64,000 nt of DNA from Bugulina stolonifera (taxonomy: Eukaryota; Bryozoa; Gymnolaemata; Cheilostomatida; Bugulidae), in contig OW285193.1 in the NCBI GenBank assembly GCA_935421135.1, positions 1,240,001-1,304,000 of the forward strand, in the 5' to 3' direction. The notes below the pieces were generated by a model. It saw only the letters and a program-made list of their open reading frames with translations. It ran no database searches and had not been told where the DNA came from. Shown piece after piece: positions 20,501-31,003 of the stretch (the stretch's first letter is position 1; each line of letters opens with the position of its first letter). The position numbers and the translations under genes are program-made.

Positions 20501-23500
20501 AAAAATGATTCACAGGCTAAAGGTCAAGCTCAGGTCACTAGGTTGAGAATACATATAACCTGGATAGCCTTCACAAATACATGTCGTCGAAAAATTATTT
20601 GAAGTTGTTATCTCAATGATTCAGAGGTATGTATGCAGTGTACTAATAACCTTCACATCTATTCCTCTCTCTAGTTCTTTGATATGAGGCTGTTGTTTCT
20701 GGTAACAGCTTTAGCAGCCAAAACCAGATCCACTGCTGCACTGGAATGGGACGGAATTTCTACACTCACACAAGTCCTGCGTGACATTTTATCCTCTACT
20801 ATACAGGTGTGTATATTCATGTAGTTACAGTACTTTATTCTCTACTATACACGTGTGTATATTCATGTAGTTACAGTACTTTATTCTCTACTATGTAAAC
20901 GTGTGTATATTCATGTAGTTACAGTACTTTATTCTCTACTATACACGTGTGTATATTCATGTAGTTACAGTACTTTATTCTCTACTATACACGTGTGTAT
21001 ATTCATGTAGTTACAGTACTTTCTCCTCTACTATACACGTGTGTATATTCATGTAGTTACAGTACTTTATTCTCTACTATGTACATGTGTGTATATTCAT
21101 GTAGTTACAGTACTTTATCCTCTACTATGCACGTGTGTATATTCATGTAGTTACAGTACTTTATTCTCTACTATACACGTGTGTATATTCATGTAGTAAC
21201 AGTACTTTATTTTCTACTATACACGTGTGTATATTCATGTAGTTACAGTACTTTATTCTCTACTATTAATACAGGTGTGTATATTCATGTAGTTACAGTA
21301 CTTTATTCTCTACTATTAATACAGGTGTGTATATTCATGTAGTTACAGTACTTTATTCTCTACTATTAATACAGGTGTGTATATTCATGTAGTTACAGTA
21401 CTTTATTCTCTACTATACACGTGTGTATATTCATGTAGTTACAGTACTTTATTCTCTACTATTAATACAGGTGTGTATATTCATGTAGTTACAGTACTTT
21501 ATTCTCTACTATGTACATGTATACATGTATGTATTAGTACTTTATTCTCTACTATTAATACAGGTGTGTATATTCATGTAGTTACAGTACTTTATTCTCT
21601 ACTATACACGTGTGTATATTCATGTAGTTACAGTACTTTATTCTCTACTATTAATACACGTGTGTATATTCATGTAGTTACAGTACTTTATTCTCTACTA
21701 TGTACATGTATACATGTATGTATTAGTATGGTGTAACAGGAGAGGTAACTTATATTGTAGCCCAGTCTGACCAATGAGAGCTGTGATCTAATTCTGGAGC
21801 TGCTGAAGATCCTGTACAACTTCACGTCTGTTCTGATGCCATGGAAGGAGAAGTATGACAGTCTAAAGGGTGACCTCACTCAGCTAGTTAGTACAATCAG
21901 ACTCGTTCTCACCCGGTCATGTGACACCAAGGAAAAACACCTGGATATAATCAAGTGAGTGTGGTGTCATAGTATGAGGGGGATACCAGCTGTGTAGTTA
22001 TTGGCATATGAGGGGGATACCAGCTGTGTAGTTATTGGCATATGAGGGGGATACCAGCTGTGTAGTTATTGGCATATGAGGGGGATACCAGCTGTGTAGT
22101 TATTGGCATATGAGGGGGATACTGGCTGTGTAGTTATTGCCATATGAGGGGGATACCAGCTGTGTAGCTATTGGTATATGAGGGGGATACCAGCTGTGTA
22201 GCTATTGCCATATGAGGGGGATACTGGCTGTGTAGCTATTGCCATATGAGGGGGATACTGGCTGTGTAGTTATTGCCATATGAGAGGGATACTGGCTGTG
22301 TAGTTATTGGCATATGAGAGGGATACCAGCTGTGTAGCTATTGCCATATGAGGGGGATACTGGCTGTGTAGCTATTGCCATATGAGGGGGATACCAGCTG
22401 TGTGGCTATTGCCATATGAGGGGGATACCAGCTGTGTAGTTATTGCCATATGAGGGGGATACTGGCTGTGTGGTTATTGGCATATGAGGGGGATACTGGC
22501 TGTGTAGTTATTGGCATATGAGGGGGATACTGGCTGTGTGGTTATTGGCATATGAGGGGGATACCAGCTGTGTAGTTATTGGCATATGAGGGGGATACTG
22601 GCTGTGTGGTTATTGGCATATGAGGGGGATACTGGCTGTGTAGTTATTGGCATATGAGGGGGATACCAGCTGTGTAGTTATTGGCATATGAGGGGGATAC
22701 CAGCTGTGTAGTTATTGGTATATGAGGGGGATACCAGCTGTGTAGCTATTGCCATATGAGGGGGATACCAGCTGTGTAGTTATTGGCATATGAGGGGGAT
22801 ACTGGCTGTGTAGTTATTGCCATATGAGGGGGATACCAGCTGTGTAGTTATTGCCATATGAGGGGGATACCAGCTGTGTAGTTATTGGCATATGAGGGGG
22901 ATACCAGCTGTGTAGTTATTGGCATATGAGGGGGATACCAGCTGTGTAGCTATTGCCATATGAGGGGGATACTGGCTGTGTGGTTATTGTCATATGAGGG
23001 GGATACCAGCTGTGTAGTTATTGACATATGAGGGGGATACCAGCTGTGTGGTTATTGCCATATGAGGGGGATACTGGCTGTGTGGTTATTGTCATATGAG
23101 GGGGATACCAGCTGTGTAGTTATTGGCATATGAGGGGGATACTGGCTGTGTGGTTATTGCCATATGAGGGGGATACCAGCTGTGTAGTTATTGGCATATG
23201 AGGGGGATACTGGCTGTGTGGTTATTGCCATATGAGGGGGATACTGGCTGTGTGGTTATTGTCATATGAGGGGGATACCAGCTGTGTAGTTATTGGCATA
23301 TGAGGGGGATACTGGCTGTGTAGTTATTGTCATATGAGGGGGATACTGGCTGTGTGGTTATTGTCATATGAGGGGGATACCAGCTGTGTAGCTATTGGCA
23401 TATGAGGGGGATACTGGCTGTGTAGTTATTGTCATATGAGGGGGATACTGGCTGTGTGGTTATTGTCATATGAGGGGGATACCAGCTGTGTAGCTATTGG

Positions 23501-26500
23501 CATATGAGGGGGATACTGGCTGTGTAGCTATTGGCATATGAGAGGGATACTGGCTGTGTAGTTATTGGCATATGAGGGGGATACCAGCTGTGTAGCTATT
23601 GGCATATGAGGGGGATACTGGCTGTGTAGCAATTGGCATATGAGGGGGATACTGGCTGTGTAGCTATTGGCATATGAGGGGGATACTGGCTGTGTAGCTA
23701 TTGCCATATGAGAGGGATACCAGCTGTGTAGTTATTGGCATATGAGGGGGATACTGGCTGTGTAGCTATTGGCATATGAGGGGGATACTGGCTGTGTAGC
23801 TATTGCCATATGAGAGGGATACCAGCTGTGTAGTTATTGGCATATGAGGGGGATACTGGCTGTGTAGCTATTGGCATATGAGGGGGATACTGGCTGTGTA
23901 GTTATTGGCATATGAGGGGGATACCAGCTGTGTAGCTATTGGCATATGAGGGGGATACCAGCTGTGTAGCTATTGGCATATGAGGGGGATACCAGCTGTG
24001 TAGTTATTGGCATATGAGGGGGATACTGGCTGTGTAGTTATTGGCATATGAGGGGGATACCAGCTGTGTGGTTATTGCCATATGAGGGGGATACTGGCTG
24101 TGTAGCTATTGGCATATGAGGGGGATACTGGCTGTGTAGTTATTGCCATATGAGGGGGATACCAGCTGTGTAGCTATTGGCATATGAGGGGGATACCAGC
24201 TGTGTAGTTATTGGCATATGAGGGGGATACTGGCTGTGTAGTTATTGCCATATGAGGGGGATACTGGCTATGTAGTTATTGCCATATGAGGTTTGAATGC
24301 TATGGACTTAATATACAGCACAGTGTACATACTGTATTGTCATGTGTGGGAGAGGTTACCAGGAGTGTAGCTATTGTCATGTGTGGGAGAGGTTACCAGG
24401 AGTGTAGCTATTTTACCATTGAACAGTGGTGACTCATATTTTTATTACATGTACACTTTAGACTGTGGTCTTACCTGTACGCTGTAGACTGTGGTCCTAC
24501 ATGTCCACTGTAGATTGTGGTCTCACATGTACACTGTAGTCTTACCTGTGCACTGTAGACTGTAGTCTTACATATATGCTGTAGGAACTGCACTAATCTG
24601 TTCACTGTCCTACCCTCTGAGTTGGGAGATATCCTCGTACCACCTGTCGACACGTCTGAAGATACTTCCTGTGTACAAAGGTTGTTTGAAGGTCATGATG
24701 TTAGCGCAATCTCTGAAATGCTAGACTTATTGCAAGTGTTATTGGAAGATTCAACTTTACAATCTCAGAAAGAACGCCTGTTTCCCTTCGTGTTGACCTT
24801 AACTTCAATCTCAAGGTCGAACAGAATTATTAGGAGATACTGCAGGCACAGGGTGAGTTGGCAATTATGAGTCAAAATTGTCCTGCTGATCTTGTTGATG
24901 AGATATCAAACTACAAGCACGCATTTACCAAGTACCACGCTATGAGCACGTATTTATGAAGTACCATGCTATAAGCATGTATTTACCAATAGTACCATGC
25001 TATAAGCACATGAAAGGGTTATGATATCGCATGATATTCCACAGGTCCTACCTCCTCTACGTAGTGAAGTAAAACGGCTACCAGAAGAAGGTGATAGCCT
25101 GAGAAACAGACTCTGTAAACTGTTAACTACTCCGCACACAAATGTAAGACTTTACCTGCGTTCATATTACTCTACGTCTAGATGATCTACAATTGTACAT
25201 GTAGCTGTCACAATGAATAGAAGATGACATGCTGGATATGAGACAGATACAATATTGTTCCTCTTCTTGTAGGTAAAACATGTGGTTGCTGACTTTTTGT
25301 ATGTACTGTGTAAGGAGAATGTCTCAAGGCTGATTAAGTACAGGTTGGTAGTGATTGGTTATTTATCTGTACAATGTATGTGTAGCTGCTCAGGTCAGCT
25401 CTTGTCTCAACTGTACAGTGTACACTTTCTAGTGTACACTGTTCAGTTGGCCTCTCTCCCTGTAACTTGTCTCATCTCAGCCTGAGATTATTAGAAAAGG
25501 AATGAAGTTTGAAGACTTGCTTGGTAACAGAGGATAACGGCATAGTACATGGTTAGCATAGTACATGATTAGCATAGTACATGATTAGCATAGTACATGG
25601 TTAGCATAGTACATGATTAGCATAGTACATGATTAGCATAGTACATGGTTAGCATAGTACATGATTAGCATAGTACAAGATTAGCATAGTACATGGTTAG
25701 CATAGTACATGATTAGCATAGTACAAGATTAGCATAGTACATTATTAGCATAGTACATGATTAGCATAGTACATGATTAGCATAGTACATGATTAGCATA
25801 TTACATGATTAGCATAGTACATGGTTAGCATAGTACATGGTTAGCGTAGTACATGATTAGCGTAGTACATGATTAGCGTAGTACATGATTAGCGTAGTAC
25901 ATGATTAGCATAGTACATGATTAGCATAGTACATGATTAGCATAGTACATGATTAGCATAGTACATGATTAGCATGGTACATGGTTAGCATAGTACATGG
26001 TTAGCATAGTACATGATTAGCATATTACATGATTAGCATAGTACATGGTTAGCATAGTACATGGTTAGCGTAGTACATGATTAGCGTAGTACATGATTAG
26101 CGTAGTACATGATTAGCATAGTACATGATTAGCATAGTACATGGTTAGCGTAGTACATGGTTAGCGTAGTACATGGTTAGCGTAGTACATGGTTAGCGTA
26201 GTACATGGTTAGCGTAGTACATGATTAGCGTAGTACAAGATTAGCGTAGTACATGATTAGCATAGTAAATGATTAGCATAGTACATGATTAGCATAGTAC
26301 ATGATTAGCATAGTACATGATTAGCATAGTACATGATTAGCATAGTACATGATTAGCATAGTACATGGTTAGCATAGTACAAGATTAGCATAGTACATGA
26401 TTAGCATAGTACATGATTAGCATAGTACATGATTAGCATAGTACATGATTAGCATAGTACATGATTAGCATAGTACATGATTAGCATAGTACATGGTTAG

Positions 26501-28803
26501 CATAGTACATGATTAGCATAGTACATGGTTAGCATAGTACATGGTTAGCATAGTACATGGTTAGCATAGTACATGATTAGCATAGTACATGGTTAGCGTA
26601 GTACATGATTAGCGTAGTACAAGATTAGCGTAGTACATGATTAGCATAGTACAAGATTAGCATAGTACATGATTAGCATAGTACATGATTAGCATAGTAC
26701 ATGATTAGCATAGTACATGATTAGCATAGTACATGATTAGCATAGTACATGATTAGCATAGTACATGGTTAGCATAGTACATGATTAGCATAGTACATGG
26801 TTAGCATAGTACATGGTTAGCATAGTACATGGTTAGCATAGTACATGATTAGCGTAGTACATGGTTAGCGTAGTACATGATTAGCGTAGTACAAGATTAG
26901 CGTAGTACATGATTAGCATAGTACATGATTAGCATAGTACATGATTAGCATAGTACATGATTAGCATAGTACATGATTAGCATAGTACATGATTAGCATA
27001 GTACATGATTAGCATAGTACATGATTAGCATAGTACATGGTTAGCATAGTACATGGTTAGCATAGTACATGGTTAGCATAGTACATGGTTAGCATAGTAC
27101 ATGGTTAGCATAGTACATGGTTAGCATAGTACATGGTTAGCATAGTACATGGTTAGCATAGTACATGATTAGCATAGTACATGATTAGCATAGTACATGA
27201 TTAGCATAGTACATGGTTAGCATAGTACATGGTTAGCATAGTACATGGTTAGCATAGTACAAGATTAGCATAGTACATGATTAGCATAGTACATGATTAG
27301 CGTAGTACATGATTAGCGTAGTACATGATTAGCGTAGTACATGATTAGCGTAGTACATGATTAGCGTAGTACATGATTAGCGTAGTACATGGTTAGCGTA
27401 GTACATGGTTAGCGTAGTACATGATTAGCGTAGTACATGATTAGCGTAGTACATGATTAGCGTAGTACATGATTAGCGTAGTACATGGTTAGCGTAGTAC
27501 ATGGTTAGCGTAGTACATGGTTAGCATAGTACATGATTAGCCTAGTACATGATTAGGAAGTTATATATGAGTGTCTACCATTGCTTTTATTGTGTTACTC
27601 TTAATAACTGATCAGAAAACTAACTTGGTCAACTAGCTCAGCCAATATTTATATTGTTATCAGTAGTTGACTATGTGTAATATTGTACTATTACTACTTG
27701 TAATACGAGTTGGCTATGTGTAATATTGTACTACTACTTGTAATATGAGTTAACTATGTGTAATATTGTACTACTACTTCTAATACGAGTTGACTATGTG
27801 TAATATTGTACTACTACCTGTAATACGAGTTGACTATGTGTAATATTGTACTACTACTTGTAATACGAGTTGACTAGGAGTAGGAGGCAGCTCAGTGAGT
27901 TAGAGCGCCTGCCCAAAGGCGCGAAAACGTTGAAGGTCCAGGGTTTGAATCCTGCTGATGTCTACTGACTACTGTACCACAGGTGTGCTCCGACCTGCCA
28001 GCAAACTGAGAGCAAAACTGGCGCAGAAATTGGAGTTTTCAGCCACTATCTCACCGCCAGTCTTCGGGCGAGGCGTGTGACCTAACCCTTGGGGTTTTTA
28101 ATCAACATTTTTTAATTAAAATTGTACTACACTCATGTACATTGTACTACACTCATGTACATTGTGCTACACTCATGTACATTGTACTACACTCATGTAC
28201 ATTGTACTACACTCATGTACATTGTACTTATGATACAAGTTGACTATGTACTTTCCTTGCAGTGGGTTTGGCAATGCCGCTGGTCTCCTCGCTCAGTACG
28301 GACTGATGGCTGGTCAAAGTTCAACCTCCACATCCTACTCTGATGACTCAGACAGTGACACTGAGGAGTACAGAGACCTGCAGGCAGATGTCAATCCTGT
28401 AACAGGTGAGTGTGTTAGGTCTGACTGTCTCAGGTTGCTGGAGTATTGTAGTCAGTATACTATTTGGTAAACTAGTTGGTGCTGTAGTCGTGACCATGTA
28501 GGATAACACCAGCAGCTGTATATTCATCTTATTGTATCCTGTGGGTTCATGATTATACAATAATATATCTCTCCATTCATAGGTCGGTACGAGACGGAGA
28601 GACCCAGCCCCATGCAGGGAATGACAGAAGAGCAGAAAGAATATGAGGCTATTCAGCTAATCAATGCGGTGGATAAACTACAGCGATTAGGAGTTGTCCA
28701 ACCTTCAACTATTGGACCTGATGGAAAGCCCAAACCTGTAGAACACGTACTAGAGTTAGCCCAGGAGCATACCAGAAGTGATGATGAGTCAGAGGTCGAG
28801 TGA
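17523..28803 (+). CDS. ric8: Ric8 (synembryn), chaperone and guanine exchange factor for G-alpha
   Basis: Ten coding exons: 17523-17717, 18457-18618, 19414-19506, 20675-20806, 21761-21954, 24585-24852, 25045-25143, 25273-25343, 28263-28405, 28583-28803. All have GT-AG borders and compatible phases, giving 525 codons, close to the usual 530-560. Family blocks include NAIRILSR (exon 1), IKCLCNLTMNSERVQ, FFDMRLLFLVTALAAKTR, ILYNFTSV (as ILKILYNFTSV), RYCRHRVLPPLR, VKHVVADFLYVLCKE, GFGNAAGLLAQYGLMAG, NPVTG and GMTEEQKEYEA. Ric-8 proteins are cytosolic armadillo-like superhelices that fold nascent G-alpha and promote nucleotide exchange. Residues 431-441 (SDDSDSDTEEY) match the acidic CK2 phosphorylation site known in vertebrate Ric-8A. 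The start is taken at MAGLREF; an in-frame ATG six codons upstream (17505) is possible. Introns are swollen by minisatellites. The mRNA may end near the AATAAA at about 30085. Confidence 0.93.
17738..17873. repeat. minisatellite, 3 copies, ric8 intron 1
   Basis: About 45-bp unit including GTAGGCCTACATGTACACTG and TAGTCTGAAATACTAGTA. Confidence 0.7.
18046..18095. mobile_element. hairpin MITE, degraded copy 3
   Basis: TCTCTCAAAACTCATTTGAG then AGAAGACAACTTCT. The right half of the family is intact and the left half is eroded. It lies in ric8 intron 1. Confidence 0.45.
18215..18313. repeat. 24-bp minisatellite, 4 copies, ric8 intron 1
   Basis: Unit contains CCACCCCTGCCAATGACAAG. Confidence 0.7.
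18846..19060 (+). mobile_element. tRNA-derived SINE
   Basis: The head resembles a tRNA: A box around CCTAGTGGTTAGAGCTCTGG and B box GGTTCGATTCC at 18901-18911. A body follows with GTTGGGAAGGGCATTCAGCC and CCTGTACTACCTGCCC, shared with the copies at about 19110-19353 and 56325. These boxes are internal RNA polymerase III promoter elements. It lies in ric8 intron 2. Confidence 0.65.
19110..19353 (-). mobile_element. tRNA-derived SINE, inverted relative to its neighbour
   Basis: On the minus strand it begins GGGAGCAGCTGTGGCCTAGT, with B box GGTTCAATTTCC (19289-19300) and the body GGTGTTAGGAAGAGCATCCA. Together with 18846-19060 it makes a head-to-head/tail-to-tail inverted pair inside ric8 intron 2; the tails (ACCTGGGAATAATGGTGG and its complement) also pair. 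Confidence 0.65.
19707..20467. repeat. 23-bp minisatellite, about 33 copies, ric8 intron 3
   Basis: Unit TGCTATTGGGTATTGACTGT plus three variable bases (GCA, ACA or GTA). Degenerate copies extend left to about 19514, next to the exon 3 splice donor. Confidence 0.85.
20790..21727. repeat. about 46-bp minisatellite copying the exon 4 splice donor, ric8 intron 4
   Basis: The unit runs GTGTGTATATTCATGTAGTT ... TTATTCTCTACTATACAC. Its last third is a copy of the 3' end of exon 4 (ATCCTCTACTATACAG) and its start copies the donor GTGTGT. About 20 copies. At least five retain the exact CAGGTGTGT junction (for example near 21272, 21322, 21371, 21468, 21560). Confidence 0.85.
21974..24285. repeat. 34-bp minisatellite, 68 copies, ric8 intron 5
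   Basis: The unit contains ATGAGGGGGATACCAGCTGT then GTAGTTATTGGCAT. Length is 2312 bp, exactly 68 x 34. Variation is confined to a few positions (ACCAGC/ACTGGC, TAG/TGG, GTT/GCT, GGC/GCC/GTC). Confidence 0.9.
24420..24580. repeat. degenerate minisatellite before ric8 exon 6
   Basis: Repeats of CACTGTAGACTGTGGTCCTA and variants, period about 26 bp. A preceding 24330-24410 block has two copies of GTGTGGGAGAGGTTACCAGG. Confidence 0.6.
25541..27556. repeat. 16-bp minisatellite, 126 copies, ric8 intron 8
   Basis: Unit CATAGTACATGATTAG with A/G variants at two main positions (CGTAG, TGG). Length 2016 bp is exactly 126 x 16. Variant types occur in blocks, consistent with amplification of higher-order segments. 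Confidence 0.9.
27680..27875. repeat. 40-bp minisatellite, 5 copies, ric8 intron 8
   Basis: The unit includes GTTGACTATGTGTAATATTG and TACTACTACTTGTAATACGA. Confidence 0.75.
27884..28115 (+). mobile_element. tRNA-derived SINE, second family
   Basis: It begins AGGAGGCAGCTCAGTGAGTT AGAGCG (A box), has B box GGTTTGAATCC at about 27942-27952 and ends in a T/A-rich tail. The body (GACCTGCCAGCAAACTGAGA) differs from the other SINEs here. It lies in ric8 intron 8. Confidence 0.65.
28116..28232. repeat. 20-bp tandem repeat, 6 copies
   Basis: Unit ATTGTACTACACTCATGTAC, ending about 30 bp before ric8 exon 9. Confidence 0.8.
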
Positions 28804-28995
28804 GCAGCTCGACTGAGATCAAATATGACGAGGTGGTAGACTCTGTGTGTCGGCTTATATACCGATTCTCTCTCTCCATGAGGTGGATCGTATTGTGATA
28901 CTGTTGTCAATAGTTAGCTATCGTATGTGCCGGACTTCCCAAGGAGATGGTTGTGTGTCTGACAGAAGCTGGGCTCAAGGTGCAGGTGTTCTCTC

Positions 28996-29505
28996 CCAGC
29001 CAATCACTGCACCTTTCTCTTACTCCCAGCCACTCTCTGCACCCTTCTCTTACTCCCAGCCAATCACTGCACCCTTCTCTTACTCTCAGCCAATCACTGC
29101 ACCTTTCTCTTACTCCCAGCCAATCACTGTACCTTTCTCTTACTCCCAGCCAATCACTGCACCTTTCTCTTACTCCTAGCCAATCACTGCACCTTTCTCT
29201 TACTCCCAGCCAATCACTGCACCCTTCTCTTACTCCCAGCCAATCACTGCACCCTTCTCTTACTCCCAGCCAATCACTGCACCCTTCTCTTACTCCCAGC
29301 CAATCACTGCACCCTTCTCTTACTCCCAGCCAATCACTGCACCTTTCTCTTACTCCCAGCCAATCACTGCACCTTTCTCTTACTCCCAGCCAATCACTGC
29401 ACCTTTCTCTTACTCCCAGCCAATCACTGCACCTTTCTCTTACTCCCAGCCAATCACTGCACCTTTCTCTTACTCCCAGCCAATCACTGCACCTTTCTCT
29501 TACTC
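28996..29505. repeat. 30-bp minisatellite, 17 copies, in the ric8 3' UTR
   Basis: The unit contains CCAGCCAATCACTGCACCTT then TCTCTTACTC. Exactly 17 x 30 bp. The pyrimidine-rich, CCAAT-containing array lies 190 bp after the stop codon, so it is probably transcribed in the mature mRNA. It stays open in several frames on both strands only because 30 is a multiple of three. Confidence 0.85.
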
Positions 29506-31003
29506 CAATATTCATAATGTATGTTGACATCCAAGGAGCCCCAGCTGCATGAAGTTACGGATGTACAGTACTCACCCAGTCTGTAGTTTTGTATTATAAT
29601 TATGCCTCTTCTTTTTGTACATTATTTATTATTGTTATCGTCTTGCTGTGTTACTACTTACTCATAGTAACTGCTACTGCTGTACTGTTATTATACATTG
29701 TAGATTTATCTTTGTATGTTTTGTTATGAATTTCCCTAACTCTTCACTATAAGAGGCAATATTAGATAGAATATTATTTTATTGTCTTCTGTTATGTGAC
29801 GGTCCATTTCAAACACAGAAATATATTAGTGAATTTCATTGTTTATTATTCTTTCACATTAATGATATCTAATATCAGCCCATTGTGTAGTCTGCTCACC
29901 CATGTGTACAGCTTCATCAGGCATATTTTGTATTTGTAGGTTATAGTTCAGCAGTAATTATATTACTACTATATATGTATAATTATGTTGAGGTATTACA
30001 GGTGAACACATAACAGCCCTCTACTTTGTCACACTAGACACTACATGTATTATTTCCTGTTTGATAACTATCCAATGCTATAAATAAATGGGATATTGAG
30101 TTTACATTGTATCAAATATAAACATTAGCAAATAAAAATTAGGAATAGAAATAAATAAGTGATACATAAATAATGTACATGTAGAATAGCGAACTTTGAT
30201 TAAAGATTAAGATTATATAAATGAGGAAGTAGGGGTACATAATAACAACATTATTGCAATATAATATTATATTACGCATTGTAATATAATACAATACGAT
30301 ACAATGCAATGTGATATATTATATCAAATATAGTGTATGCTTGAAGCCTATGCACATAAAAATAGTCGGCACAGCCTATAATTCAAGTATCGGTATCCTA
30401 CCCACTGCAATATAAACAGGATCATCATTATTATTATGTGTACATGATGCAATAGACATGGTATCAAAATTATATTTGGAATTGCCTTTCCCCCTAAAGC
30501 CCTTGGATGGCGAAGTTGTCCCCTAGCCTGAGCTAACTTAGTAGAACTAGTAGTACATGATTGTACATGGAGTAGCTGCATGTACATACATGTAAATGTA
30601 CATCGGTATTGATAAGCTGCTGATCATAATTGGAAGTTGTCCTCTCTCAATTCCCTTTCCTGAAAAGAAATTGGGAGAGGACAACTTCTAAATATGATTA
30701 ATAGCTCATTGGTGTCCATGTTGCATGTACAATATAATATACCCATATAGACTCTTAGACTACATGTATGATGTGTGCGTGTGCCCATGGCACATTCTAC
30801 AGTACATTATAAAATTGTTTATGTTGACTGAAGGCATTGAAATGACAAGCATACAAATTAATACCATAAAATATATTCAGGCGTAGCAGTTAGAAGCTCG
30901 TAATGTACTAGTATAATTAGAATATACATGTACATGTACATGTACGGGTAAGAGAGGGGATAACTTCCCATGTCATGAGTGTCACTTGTACCACATGCAC
31001 TGT
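29506..31003. other. 3' ends of two convergent genes
   Basis: AT-rich DNA holding the ric8 3' end (AATAAA near 30085 and 30135, plus strand) and the 3' UTR of the minus-strand CUB gene. One hairpin MITE lies at 30617-30704. No other gene seen. Confidence 0.45.
30617..30704. mobile_element. hairpin MITE, copy 4
   Basis: CTGATCATAATTGGAAGTTG with CCTCTCTCAA, a loop of about 20 bases, then ATTGGGAGAGGACAACTTCT and AAATATGATTAATAG. It sits between the convergent ric8 and CUB genes, outside the giant element, so the family moves on its own. Confidence 0.65.

Noticed and set aside
25541..27556. CRISPR-like array of regular repeats
   Set aside because: Contiguous 16-bp tandem repeats with no spacers, in a eukaryotic intron.
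28907..29552. About 200-codon frames on both strands
   Set aside because: 30-bp array in the ric8 3' UTR; no start context or family similarity.
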